This document shows, piece by piece, positions 1 to 8,357 of a stretch of 64,000 nt of DNA (positions are counted from its first letter, which is position 1; each line of letters starts with the position of its first letter). This DNA comes from Acidobacteriota bacterium (GTDB lineage: Bacteria > Acidobacteriota > Vicinamibacteria > Marinacidobacterales > Marinacidobacteraceae). The notes beneath the pieces are model-generated. The model had not been told where the DNA came from. It did no database searches and saw nothing but the letters and a program-made list of their open reading frames with translations. Made by a program: the position numbers and the translations under genes. The stretch is taken from the NCBI GenBank assembly GCA_022826195.1, contig JAJDVI010000091.1, positions 1 to 64,000 on the forward strand, given 5' to 3'.

Positions 1-1
1 G

Positions 2-241
2 CGGACGGAGTACCACCTGACCCGCGAGAGCTGGGTGAAGGGCACCCACCGCTTCTTCGGAAAGGTCAGCGGGCAGGTCGTCGAGCGACCACGCAACGCC
101 GTGGAAACCTGGGAATGCCACATCCACCAGCCGACCATGTACGAGTCGAAGCGGCGCATCGCGAAGATGCTCTGGCACGACGAATCGGTGCCGCAAGCCG
201 AACGGGACGCCCTCCGCGCTCGTCTTCAGCGCCCGTTTTGA
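2..241 (+). CDS. Hypothetical protein, 5' end outside window
   Basis: An open frame enters from the left edge and stops at a TGA. About 79 residues are visible, starting R-T-E-Y-H. The protein is soluble and rich in charged residues, with the segment ETWECHIHQPTMYES followed by an Arg/Lys-rich helix and a C-terminal AERDALRARLQ helix. A GTG at position 35 could serve as an internal start, but the frame is open upstream, so truncation by the window edge is more likely. I do not recognise the family. It is followed at once by an opposing integrase remnant, so it may itself be island cargo. Confidence 0.5.
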   Translation, partial: RTEYHLTRESWVKGTHRFFGKVSGQVVERPRNAVETWECHIHQPTMYESKRRIAKMLWHDESVPQAERDALRARLQRPF

Positions 242-262
242 CGCTTCTCCGCCGGTAGATCC

Positions 263-460
263 TCAAGCAAGGTTCGGGGTCAGGTATGAGGCCCACTGCT
301 CCATGAGGGCCCGCCGCCGCTCGAACAGGTCCGTGCGCCGGTAGACCGCCTCGATGGCGTTCGTGTTCACGTCGGCCAGCGCCAGTTCGCACACCGCGCC
401 CAGTGCATCGGAGCACTCCGCTGCCCAGTCACCGAAGCTCGATTCGCGGTTGGGGCGGAT
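263..460 (-). pseudogene. Tyrosine integrase C-terminal remnant (copy 1)
   Basis: The last ~60 codons on the minus strand read as the end of a phage-type integrase. They include SFGDWAAE (equivalent to STFSDWSAE in the intact integrase at 18310-19458) and AVYRRTDLFERRRALMEQW (equivalent to AYRRTDLFDERRPVMDAW), so the nucleophilic Tyr is kept. The His expected just before it has become Asp (ALADVN where the intact copy has SLAHAV). The frame upstream no longer looks like an integrase. It is more diverged from the intact copy than the second remnant at 11573, so it probably belongs to a separate, older insertion. Confidence 0.7.
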
Positions 461-887
461 GCTCCGCGGGACTACCGGCGATCTCCCCTCGCCTCGCCAC
501 GGCCTGCCGGGCAATCTCTGACCATTCGTTCCGGACTGAGCTTTTGGGCGCGGGCGACACCGCCCTTCAAGCCTTCCAGGCGGCCCCAGGAAAGCTGCTG
601 TGGCGCTGCGTACCTCGGCGTCGTGATCTTCGGAGCCCTCAAGGAGCTCGACAAGCTCCTCCGAGGAACAATCTCCAGGATCAGGTTTCTCACCCATCCC
701 GTCTTTGTTCTCGTTCATCTGCGGACAGTGCAACAGTCTCGGGCGCGCTTCTTGGCCTAGCAAGTAGGGCCGGGCAGTACTAGGGGCCGGAAATAGCAGC
801 AGGAGTCCGATGCCGTCGGGCTACCCGCTGAATACAAGAGCCGAAACGTCTCGCGGTCGGTTCTCCCGTCCTCGGTAAGATTTCCTG
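461..887. other. Gene-poor stretch
   Basis: No convincing gene is seen. Overlapping open frames exist on both strands, but they have neither ribosome sites nor recognisable domains. One minus-strand stretch (CSSEELVELLEG) looks protein-like and could be part of the decayed integrase or of a lost neighbour. Confidence 0.4.
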
Positions 888-968
888 ATGTCCCTGATCT
901 CACTCGCGGTGCTGCTTGTGGCGGTCGCGGTCCTCGGCCTCGCCGCCCTGCTCATCCGGCGGCGCTGA
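888..968 (+). CDS. 26-aa single-TM peptide ending in RRR (copy 1)
   Basis: ATG to TGA gives a 26-residue peptide: MSLI, one hydrophobic helix of about 19 residues (Leu/Val/Ala), then LIRRR at the C terminus. A second locus at 11216-11296 on the other strand encodes the same architecture, with 19 of 26 residues identical but most codons different. For example, the three Arg codons are CGG CGG CGC here and CGT CGC AGA there. That pattern indicates protein-level selection. The ribosome site is weak (GGTAAG). By topology (positive inside) the C terminus should face the cytoplasm. Small hydrophobic toxins of type I toxin-antitoxin loci, phage holin-like peptides and membrane regulators all share this shape, so the function is unknown. 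A foreign gene fragment begins exactly at its stop codon. Confidence 0.6.
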   Translation: MSLISLAVLLVAVAVLGLAALLIRRR

Positions 969-1168
969 ACGACCGCGGGGTGCCCTTCGAGGGCGACAAG
1001 GATCTGCTCGACTACCTCGAGACCGCCGGTGCGGGCGCCGGGTTGCTGGAGGGTTTCCGGAGGGCCGTCATTCACGGCGTGGACAATCGGGATTTCTTCG
1101 CGTGGAGCGAGAATCGGAACGGCATCACGATGCCGAGTTCCTGGTGGTGGGAAAACCGACACCGGTAA
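965..1168 (+). pseudogene. C-terminal fragment of the C11-like lipoprotein gene
   Basis: About 67 codons encode a near-identical copy of the end of the protein at 16345-17883: LDYLETAGAGAGLLEGFRR, then NGITMP and a SWWWE tail. It lies in inverted orientation relative to the whole gene. The match begins at the stop codon of the 26-aa peptide gene (N-D-R, then PFEG) and ends at its own stop. An istB reading frame starts right after it. It has no start codon of its own and lacks the predicted catalytic part, so it is a recombination leftover. Confidence 0.8.
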
Positions 1169-1819
1169 ACGCTCAACACGCAGATCGCACTCCGCAACAG
1201 CCGTCGCCTGCAGGCAGCGGTGCGCACCTCGCGCGTGCCGGCCGTGAAGACGCTGGCGGAGTTCGACTTCGCCTTCCAGCCGAGCATCAAGCGCGAGCAG
1301 ATCAACAGCCTGGACGAGCTGGGGTTCCTCGATCGGGCCGAGAACGTCATCCTGCTCGGCCCGCCGGGGGTGGGCATGACGCATCTGGCGATTAGCTTGG
1401 CGGTGACCGCTGCCGAGGCGGGCCAGCGCGTCTACCACGGGACGTTGGCGGGCCTGATCGACTCGCTGATGGAAGCCAGGGCCGCGGGAGAACTGCCCCG
1501 CCGGCTCCGTGTGCTGACCCATCCCGCGCTGCTCGTAGTGGACGAGATCGGCTACCTGCCGCTCAGTCAGGATGGCGCCGTGCTCTTCTTCCAGTTGATC
1601 AACGCCCGACACGAACAAGCCTCGACGGTACTGACCTTGAACAAGGGCTTCGAGGAATGGGAAACGGTGCTCGGCGACGAGGTGATGGCGGCGGCGCTCG
1701 ACGGGCTCCTGCACCACTGCCACATCGTCAACATCCGGGGCAACAGCTACCGGATGCGGGAGCACCAGCAGTGGCTGCGGTCCGCGGCGGAACGCCAGCG
1801 TCAGGACATCGCCAAGTGA
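1169..1819 (+). pseudogene. istB: IS21-family helper ATPase IstB, 5'-truncated
   Basis: IstB is the AAA+ helper that works with the IstA transposase of IS21 elements. The reading frame keeps the typical core: FPAVKTL-like lead (VPAVKTLAEFDF), Walker A region GPPGVGMTH, Walker B LLVVDEIGYLPL, and the C-terminal NIRGNSYRMRE. Two lesions argue it is dead. The first ~40-60 residues are missing, because IstB-like sequence begins immediately after another gene fragment. The Walker A lysine is Met (ATG where AAG is expected). A GTG at 1220 could still start a 199-aa product. No istA is present in the window. Downstream, 1842-1905 contains a gattcggccc/gggccgaatc inverted repeat of unknown role. Confidence 0.85.
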
Positions 1820-1971
1820 CCCCCGCCACCGCAGCCGGCTGGCGTGATTCGGCCCCGACTCCGGTCGCTCCGCTCCCTCCGTCCGGGCCGAATCGCCGGG
1901 ACCACGTCACCGGAACAACGCCTACTTCGCTCCCGATCCCTCGACGCGAAGTGTGCAGTTTTCAGTTGCCA

Positions 1972-2001
1972 TTGACAGTCCGCCGCTACCGACGTTTTAC
2001 T
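1972..2001 (+). promoter_or_regulatory. Sigma70-like promoter
   Basis: TTGACA at 1972-1977 and TTTACT at 1996-2001 are separated by 18 nt. They sit in a locally AT-richer stretch, 45 nt before the ATG of the exported protein at 2047. The -35 is a perfect match and the -10 is four of six. Confidence 0.5.
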
Positions 2002-2046
2002 ATTGCCACTGAGCGCTTCCTGCTGCCATCGCCGAAACAGCACGCC

Positions 2047-3186
2047 ATGAGGCTTATGCCCACTACTTTCCGCGCGCTCCGTCTCGCGAGCGCCGTCATC
2101 CTGACGCCTGCCCTCCTGGTGCCGCCCGCACACGCGGCGCTCCAGGATCCGCTGGCGATCCATTTCGTCGCTTCCGGGGACTACGTCTTTTCTTCGGCGC
2201 GGATCACGGTGGACGGCCGACTCGGGGAGGGAGACCGCCTGCAGGTAGCTCTGATCGCTCCGTCCGGGCGCAGCGAGTCCCTCCGGCTGGACCGCGATGG
2301 AAACCGTTTCTCCTGGACCGGGCAACTCACGGAGGCCGGGGAGTGGCGCGCGGAGGCTACAGCCAGCGGGGCCCGCGCACGCCGGACCGCGAGCGCAACC
2401 GTCTTGCTGGAGGAAGGAGCGCCGACCTGTTCCCTGACGATCAGCGCGCCCGAGCAACCGACCCATTACCTCGACGCGGAACTCATCGCCGACAGTTGTG
2501 CCGCAACGGCCATCACGGGGAACATCGCCGCCCGCTACGTAACGGTTCTCCAGAACGGCGTGCAGATTGCGAGCATGGACGCCAGTCAGCAGTGCGAGCG
2601 CCGTTTCATCCTTCCGGGCGGGGGCGCCTACGAGGCCACGCTGACCGTGGCGGACAATCGCGGGGTCACGGCCACGTGTAGCAGCGCAGACGTGGGAGTG
2701 GACGCGCTATACCCTGGCTACTGGCCGATCGCCGACTTCGCGACGGGCATCTATAGCAGCGAGAGGCCCGACATCGCGGATGCTTCGGGGACGGCTTGGC
2801 TGAGCGGCGCCGGCTTCGGACTGACCGTACCGCGTGACGCGGCGGCAGAAGAGACGAGTGCCTTTTCGGTCCGGGCGGGTGGCGGATTCGCCCACAACTA
2901 CTGGGTCGGATCGTCCGTTGACGTCCTGATGACGAGGCAGACTCCGGGCGGGTTCTTCGGGGCCGGTGCCGGCCTTTGGGGAATTGGGGACACCGACATC
3001 CTCGACGGTGGAGTCTTCGGCACCGCTGGCCTGAACCTGCCCAGCTATACCGGGGCCGGACAGGTGCAGGGATTCGTGGAACTGCGACTGTTCGCGCGCC
3101 ACATCAGCGCGCCCCAAGACAACTTTTCCAGCATCGTCGGCGTCCGGTTCAATTTCAAGCGAACCCACGAACTTCTGGCCCGCTGA
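2047..3186 (+). CDS. Exported protein with predicted C-terminal beta-barrel
   Basis: A 379-aa protein. It starts with a clear Sec signal (MRLMPTTF, then a hydrophobic stretch ending PPAHA). Residues ~35-120 look like an immunoglobulin-like beta domain (FVASGDYVFSSARITVDG; alternating strands). Residues ~125-225 contain a second beta-rich segment with several Cys. The last ~120 residues alternate aromatic and small residues (GGGFAHNYWVGSSVDV, GFVELRLFARH) and end FNFK, as outer-membrane barrel domains do. The start was chosen at ATG 2047 because the upstream frame runs through istB and the signal peptide begins here. A sigma70-like promoter lies just upstream. The gene is probably an outer-membrane or periplasmic protein of unknown function. 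Confidence 0.75.
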   Translation: MRLMPTTFRALRLASAVILTPALLVPPAHAALQDPLAIHFVASGDYVFSSARITVDGRLGEGDRLQVALIAPSGRSESLRLDRDGNRFSWTGQLTEAGEWRAEATASGARARRTASATVLLEEGAPTCSLTISAPEQPTHYLDAELIADSCAATAITGNIAARYVTVLQNGVQIASMDASQQCERRFILPGGGAYEATLTVADNRGVTATCSSADVGVDALYPGYWPIADFATGIYSSERPDIADASGTAWLSGAGFGLTVPRDAAAEETSAFSVRAGGGFAHNYWVGSSVDVLMTRQTPGGFFGAGAGLWGIGDTDILDGGVFGTAGLNLPSYTGAGQVQGFVELRLFARHISAPQDNFSSIVGVRFNFKRTHELLAR

Positions 3187-3569
3187 GGCGGTTCGTCGTC
3201 AGCCCGCAGACGTGACCCTGACGGTGCTCGGCGTGGTTGCGCGCTTCGGCGGGGAAACGGCGGGCCGGAGTCGCTTCACGCGCGCTAGCTACTAGCCCCG
3301 GATGAACGCCGTTTTGGGGAGGCGTAGGGGAGGACGGGAGATGGAGCGGTCTAGGAGTTTCAGGCGTTCGTTGGCGGTGCGTTCAGCTTCCTCCGCGACA
3401 CCACCGACACCGCGGCGAACATCGCGGCCTCAAGCGCGTCGCCTTCCTCTTGGACTGTTCGCTGCCTGCACGCCGAAGCCGACAACGGGGACCAGAATCG
3501 CCCAGATCACGCTCGAACTGCGGACGCTGACGACGGCGCCGCTGCGTGGCTAAGCGGCGTTCGGACGGC
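3187..3569. other. Intergenic stretch, no supported gene
   Basis: Between the stop of the beta-barrel gene and the converging end of the TonB-dependent receptor gene I see no confident feature. A plus-strand frame (3302-3553) is Arg/Pro/Thr-rich, lacks a ribosome site and resembles no family I know. Confidence 0.4.
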
Positions 3570-6182
3570 TCAGAACGAGATCGTCATCGTCATCGAGACG
3601 GTCCGCGGCGCGCCCAGCCAGGCGGCGTTCTCGGTAATGGCGGACAGATACGGCTTGTCCAGCAGGTTGTTCCCCACGAGTGAGAACTCCGTCGAGCGGA
3701 GCAGCTCGCTCACCGCCTCGCCGGAGAAGCGGACATAGGCGTCCACCAGCCAGTAGGCGTCGGCGTACCAATCGGCGCTCAGGCTGACTCGTCGCGACGA
3801 CGTGTACTTGGCGGTCACTCCGGCGCCGAGCGGGCCGCTCCGGTCGAGCGAGACCACCCAGAGCCGGTCCGGCACCCCGGTAACGCGCGTCCCCGGCGCG
3901 ATGCCCTGGTTCGCATCCACGAGAGGGTCCCCGCTGCCGAGATAGGCTGAGTCGTTGGCGGTGAAGGCGGTGTAGAACGATGCCTGACCCGGCAACTGCA
4001 CCGTCGCGGATAACTCGAGCCCGCTCGTCTCGAGGCCGCCGGCGTTGAAGTAGCCGCCGCCTCCGGGAATCAGGTAGTTGGGGCCCGTGGGAGTGGCCGG
4101 GCCGAGGTAGAAGATCCGGTTTTGGAAATCAATGGAATACCAAGTGGCGCCCAGCGCGACCCGTTCTCCCGAATACTGGAGCCCGAGGTCCAGGTTGGAG
4201 GCCGTCTCCGGCTCCAGTTCGTCGAAGCTTCGCCCCGGAACCTCAAGAAGCGTGCTGGCGATCGCCCGGAAATTCTGGGAATAGCCGGCAAACAGGTTCA
4301 GTCCCTCGACGGGTGTCTCGAAGGTGACGCCCCCCGAGAACAGCAGGTCGGAATCGGAATTCACCGTCAGCGTCGCTTCCTCGCCGAACACGTCCTCGCG
4401 GCGCACGCCGACCAGGAACTGCTTGACGCCGCCGCTCAGCGCGAGGGGGCCGGCATAGATCGTTTCCTCCACGTACCACTTGAAGATGTCCTGCGGGAAC
4501 TGCCACTCGTACTGGTGCCAGTAGGCGCGCTCGTTCCACTTGAAACTCAGCGTCGGGTCCAGGATCTGGTGCCAGTCCCGGCCCAGGTCCCGCCGCGAGG
4601 TCTCATACCAGATGCCGGCGCGCAGGGTGCTGCCGGCCCTCCCGATGCTGGTGAACCACTCCTCGTCAAGGGTTACGCCGAGGCGGTTCTTCCCGTAGTG
4701 ACTGTGGCGGTACGACTGCACGGGAGTTGCCCCCGGATGGCACGTCGGGTCGACCTCGGGGCCCCCCGAGCCGTAGTAGTTGAACAGGAACGAGGAGGTG
4801 CAGCCGGGCGTCGGCCCGACTGCGACGCCGTTCGCGTCCACGAAGCGGATCAGCCCGAGCTGCGAACCGCCCCGCACCGTGGAAGCACCCGCCAGTTCCG
4901 ATTCTGGGCCGCCGGCATCGTCTTTGAGATCCACGATGAAGGGGGGCAACCAGTCGCCCCGGCCCACGTGGTGGTGGAAATAGGCGCCCACGCTCACCAG
5001 CGTGGCGCCGGTCAGCGACCAGTCCGCCTTCAGGTAGCCGAACGTGTTGTTCCGGCGCGTCTGCCAGCCGGGCCGGTAGAACTGGTTCAGGTAGGGGATG
5101 CCCGGCCATTCGCCGATCAGTCGGTCCCACCGTGGGTTGGCCCGGAAGTCGGCGTCGCTGTAAAGCCGCTGATACACGTCCTCGTGGATGCTGTCGAAAG
5201 AGAAATACCCCGTCAGCTCCAGGTCCTCGTGCGAGGAAACCAGCTTGGCGGCGACGTGCTCGCGCTCGTTTCGCGCCGAACCCTCGACCCAGTCGGTGGC
5301 CTCCTGCCGGCCGGCGGCGATCCAGGCGCGGGTCCCGCTGCCGAACAGCGGTCCCGTGTCGAGCCGCATGAAGAAACGCTTGCCCTCGTTCTCCCCCAGA
5401 GTGGCGGTGGCGGTGTAGGTGCGCTCGACCGCCGGATCGTCCGTCCGATAGTCGAAGGTGCCTCCCAGCGCTTCGACGGAGCGGGACGCGATGTCGGCCG
5501 TCCCCTGGGAAACCTCGACCCCGCCGAGGTTCATCGGATCAATGAAACGATTGGCCTTGGCGCCGCTCCAGTAATCGGAGGTCCCGTTCGAGAATCCATC
5601 TATCGTGGTGCCGATCTGCGCCTCGCTGAGGGTCACCTGAAAACCGCGCATCGCGACGTTGCTCGACCAGTCGTCAAAACCGTAGGCGTCCCCCTCCTGA
5701 ATGGACACCCCGGGCAGGTTGTCGGTGACCGACGTGATGTTCGTAATGTTCGACTGCTGCCGCATCATCGGTTCCGCGACGATGTTGCGCGCGAAGGGCC
5801 GGGGCTCCTCGGCGACGACGCTCACCGCTTCGATCAGCCGCGAGATCTGCAACTGGATGGGGACCGTCTCGACGCCCCCCGTCCCGACGGAGACCGTGAC
5901 CTCCGCCGTCTCGAAGCCCGGAAGCGCCGCCGCGACGACATAGTCGCCCGGCGCGAGTCCGGCGGCTACGTAAGCGCCGTTTCGGCCCGTTACGTGCTCC
6001 TGGTGGACGCCGCTTCCGGTCACGGTGACCACCACCCCGGGCAGCGGGCTGCCGGTCACGTCGGCGACGACGCCTTCGATGGTTCCGGTCGGCTGGGCGC
6101 CGACAGCGGGCGCCAGCGATAACACCAAGGTGGCGAGGCCGAGCCGTTCGAAGGCACGCCAAAGTACAGTTCCACGCATCAT
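3570..6182 (-). CDS. TonB-dependent receptor with carboxypeptidase-regulatory-like domain
   Basis: An 870-aa outer-membrane active-transport receptor powered by TonB-ExbBD. The start is the first of two ATGs (6182), because AGGAGG lies at 6193-6198, ten bases upstream. A signal peptide ends near AVGAQ. Residues ~30-110 form a carboxypeptidase-regulatory-like beta domain (GTIEGVVADVTGSPLPGVVV). The plug follows (PMMRQQSNITNI, DNLPGVSI, MRGF, EVSQGTADI). The rest is a 22-strand barrel, ending SMTMTISF with the usual terminal Phe. The substrate is not apparent. It stands alone between accessory genes, with no SusD partner or TonB nearby, so it may be island cargo or a stranded core gene. Confidence 0.93.
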   Translation of the reverse strand: MMRGTVLWRAFERLGLATLVLSLAPAVGAQPTGTIEGVVADVTGSPLPGVVVTVTGSGVHQEHVTGRNGAYVAAGLAPGDYVVAAALPGFETAEVTVSVGTGGVETVPIQLQISRLIEAVSVVAEEPRPFARNIVAEPMMRQQSNITNITSVTDNLPGVSIQEGDAYGFDDWSSNVAMRGFQVTLSEAQIGTTIDGFSNGTSDYWSGAKANRFIDPMNLGGVEVSQGTADIASRSVEALGGTFDYRTDDPAVERTYTATATLGENEGKRFFMRLDTGPLFGSGTRAWIAAGRQEATDWVEGSARNEREHVAAKLVSSHEDLELTGYFSFDSIHEDVYQRLYSDADFRANPRWDRLIGEWPGIPYLNQFYRPGWQTRRNNTFGYLKADWSLTGATLVSVGAYFHHHVGRGDWLPPFIVDLKDDAGGPESELAGASTVRGGSQLGLIRFVDANGVAVGPTPGCTSSFLFNYYGSGGPEVDPTCHPGATPVQSYRHSHYGKNRLGVTLDEEWFTSIGRAGSTLRAGIWYETSRRDLGRDWHQILDPTLSFKWNERAYWHQYEWQFPQDIFKWYVEETIYAGPLALSGGVKQFLVGVRREDVFGEEATLTVNSDSDLLFSGGVTFETPVEGLNLFAGYSQNFRAIASTLLEVPGRSFDELEPETASNLDLGLQYSGERVALGATWYSIDFQNRIFYLGPATPTGPNYLIPGGGGYFNAGGLETSGLELSATVQLPGQASFYTAFTANDSAYLGSGDPLVDANQGIAPGTRVTGVPDRLWVVSLDRSGPLGAGVTAKYTSSRRVSLSADWYADAYWLVDAYVRFSGEAVSELLRSTEFSLVGNNLLDKPYLSAITENAAWLGAPRTVSMTMTISF

Positions 6183-6494
6183 CGGATTGCTACCTCCTGT
6201 TGAATCCACTCCTCTAGTCTCCCACACGGTCCGCGACGGGTCCCGCGTAGGCAGGCGGAGTCTTCGTAGGCGGTGCGGTCCTCAATGGGGACGCGGAGAT
6301 CGGGGGACAACTCGCGGACGGCGCTCACGGCCTCGTGGGCTCGCTCCCGGCGCTTTGGAGCCGGGGGCCTCCGCGACTTGGTCGAGGGCGACCTGCTCAG
6401 CTTGGGCGAAGTCGGCCGTGCGCGCTGGTGCGCAGGTCGCCGGAGGTGAGCCGCTACGCTGCTGAACCCCCGGCCGTTCCGCCCCGGTTCGCAG
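6183..6494. other. Non-coding or decayed stretch upstream of the receptor
   Basis: Holds the receptor's leader and ribosome site, and the beginning of the long duplicated block (from ~6445). The minus-strand frame across it is Arg/Ser/Pro-rich and not protein-like. Confidence 0.35.
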
Positions 6495-7130
6495 CTAGGC
6501 CGCACGGTCACGAACGCCGTGGCGGACACGATGCACCGTCGCGACTGCCGCGAGGGTGAGCGCCAGCAACAGGCAGAGTGAAACCGCATACCCCTTCGAC
6601 AGGGTGAACCACGAGGCGACGGCCACCTGTCCGGCGGACACGTCCGGATAGCCAGTCAGCATGAGGACGACCTGGACGTTCTCGCACAGGTCGAGCACGC
6701 CCGCCGCCAGCGGCAGATAGGCCAGTCGACAGAGCCGTTCCGTTGGTCGGAACCGGTAGACGAATCCGGCCAGGAAGCTGACGTAAACGACCGGCAGCAA
6801 CGTATCCAGCGTGACGCTGGACCACGCATACACTCGCCGCCCGCGCTCGCCATAGCTCTCCATCGCGGCGACAGCCTCGGCGTAGGTGTAGCCCGGCTTC
6901 ACGTCGAGCAGTTCGCCGCCGATGGGCAGAGCGGGAAACACCATCACGAGCAGCACCAACGTCGCGACCAGCGTGGCACCTAGAACCGGCGTTCTGCTGG
7001 CGGACTCGACGTACTGCCTCATGTTCTTCGCCTCCGGTGCCGGCGGCGAGAGCGGGAACCCGTGCCGTCACCCGCAATCGGGCGTCTGGCGCACGGCCCC
7101 GCGCTTACCTGCGTCACTTTACCCGACCGC
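6445..7130. repeat. Long duplicated block, copy A
   Basis: About 680 bp are nearly identical to 14477-15163 in the same orientation. The block begins at GTGAGCCGCTACGCTGCTG and fades after the CGTCACTTTACCCGACCGC segment. It contains one four-TM gene, intact in this copy. The two copies bracket the receptor-nuclease-transglycosylase segment like direct repeats left by duplication or tandem insertion. Confidence 0.85.
6495..7022 (-). CDS. Four-TM membrane protein of unknown function
   Basis: A 175-aa protein with four predicted membrane helices: residues ~13-35 (LGATLVATLVLLVMVFPALP), ~72-90 (LLPVVYVSFLAGFVY), ~99-122 (LAYLPLAAGVLDLCENVQVV) and ~137-160. Between helices 1 and 2 there is a ~40-residue soluble loop with YTYAEAVAAMESYGE. 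No catalytic motif is recognised. A second copy at 14528-15054 is inactivated, so this is the only working one. An upstream mobC-like remnant (7190-7517) on the same strand suggests arrival with a mobilizable element. Codon choice looks like its neighbours. Confidence 0.7.
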   Translation of the reverse strand: MRQYVESASRTPVLGATLVATLVLLVMVFPALPIGGELLDVKPGYTYAEAVAAMESYGERGRRVYAWSSVTLDTLLPVVYVSFLAGFVYRFRPTERLCRLAYLPLAAGVLDLCENVQVVLMLTGYPDVSAGQVAVASWFTLSKGYAVSLCLLLALTLAAVATVHRVRHGVRDRAA

Positions 7131-7189
7131 TGACGCGCTCAACCCTGGCCGGGATGGTGCCAACGACCGACCCAGAAGGGCGCGCGATG

Positions 7190-7517
7190 GTCGACTGATT
7201 CATCGCCGCCCTCTCCGCCGGAACGGGCGACCACTCGAAGGCTACGAGGTTGGCGATCACGGTGCCGGCCTCGGTCGCCGAGGTGTGCGTATCGGCCCAG
7301 GCGGGCGAGCTCGTTCAGGTTTCGCCTATACAGGCAACCTGCACGTTGTGCTCCCGCTGAACGGCCAAAGCGGCGCGGTCCGGGTCTGCGTCAGCGCCAT
7401 CGCCTGCCGCAGTCGCGCGGAGGTCGACATGCCGGACGCCGCGGCCTTGTCCTTCTAGGCGGCAGGCGCCGCCCGCGTGACGCGGGCGGCGATCACGACG
7501 GTGCGGCGCTCAGCCAT
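7190..7517 (-). pseudogene. mobC: MobC-like relaxosome protein, decayed (copy 1)
   Basis: MobC helps a relaxase open plasmid or ICE origins. The minus strand begins MAERRTVVIAARVT and continues, after an in-frame TAG, with KDKAAASGMSTSARLRQAM. After a frameshift comes VQVACIG, then RNLNELARLGRYAHTS and AGTVIANLVAFE. This order matches the MobC family (N-terminal ribbon-helix-helix-like part, then IGNNLNQLAR). The stop codon and frameshift make it non-functional. The tail is homologous to the fragment at 17938-18115. No relaxase gene was found. Confidence 0.65.
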
Positions 7518-8357
7518 GGGCGCACCGGCGAGGGGTTTCGGGGGCGACGCCCCCCGCCCGCGTGTTGCTCCGGCAGCGGCGCGAGAGGCCGGGGGTGCGA
7601 AGAGGGACGCAGCATTCCCTCGCCAGTCCCAGTGTGTACACAATGGGTAGGCTGGCCCTCGTGCCTTAGTGGTCATCGGGAAGGCACGGAGCCTGCTCCG
7701 AATCCGGCGGCGAGCGTTAGACGTTTATCGACGGATAAGCGTAAATTCAAGACCGCGTCCTTGGCGCGCTGCTTGCCCGCCGCGGTTGGCCGGACACCGG
7801 ACCGGCCCTCCCTCAGCTGCCGCCGGGAAAGCTGCGGAGACCCAGCGCGGCACGGAAACGCACCTCCCGTCCCCGGGGAATGCCCACCGGCTCGTTCGTC
7901 CAAGGATTCCGCGCCACACCCGTCTTGCGGGGAGTATTCGGCCTGTGCGGGAACTCTGGCGCATAAACGAGGAGGAGGCGGCGATGACCGAGCCTTCTGC
8001 ATCCGCACCCGGCGTTCCGCGACCAGAAGCTGGCAGATGGCCAGGAATCCGAGGCCAAACGCGACATCGCCCGATTCCCGCGAGGAGTGCACGGCTGCGC
8101 GGTCAGCTTCGAGGCGACTACTGGGGTAGCGGAAGATCACCCTCTCTCCGCCACCCCGCGATAGCCACCGCAGTTCAAGAAGAACCGTTCACACCATTGC
8201 ATTTCGCTCGCATGTTCGCGAATCCACTTTCCGCCTCCTACCTCAAGCGTATGATGCTCCCCATCCTGCTCATGAACCTCTTCGCGCCGCTCACCGACCT
8301 TTGCGCGTCGCGCCGGAACGCCCGCCGCCGAGCGGCGGCGCTGGTTCCGGGGACGGA
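7518..8357. other. Gene-poor stretch with eroded fragments
   Basis: Open frames on both strands overlap one another without ribosome sites. Recognisable content is limited to an HU-like tail (7813-7945). A short sequence at ~8117-8245 (GGTAGCGGAAGA..., then GCGAATCCACT.TCCGCCT) recurs in diverged form at ~14125-14260. The remainder shows nothing I can support. Confidence 0.4.
7813..7945 (-). pseudogene. HU/IHF-like C-terminal fragment
   Basis: The minus-strand frame reads RKTGVARNPWTNEPVGIP, then REVRFRAALGLRS and a stop. HU-family proteins end with an R-K-G-R-N-P-x-T-G-E-x-(V/I)-x-I-P motif and a (V/P)-x-F-x-x-G-x-x-L segment, which this resembles. The upstream part of the frame does not look like HU, and the Gly of TGE is changed. 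It is probably a remnant of a nucleoid-protein gene carried by an island. Confidence 0.4.

Noticed and set aside
821..1765. A 314-codon minus-strand open frame
   Set aside because: It runs against istB and the peptide gene; its sequence is a mirror of these and lacks family features.
3302..3553. An 83-codon plus-strand frame between two genes
   Set aside because: No ribosome site, skewed Arg/Ser/Thr/Pro composition and no homology recognised.
4122..6122. A 666-codon plus-strand open frame
   Set aside because: Antisense mirror of the TonB-dependent receptor gene.
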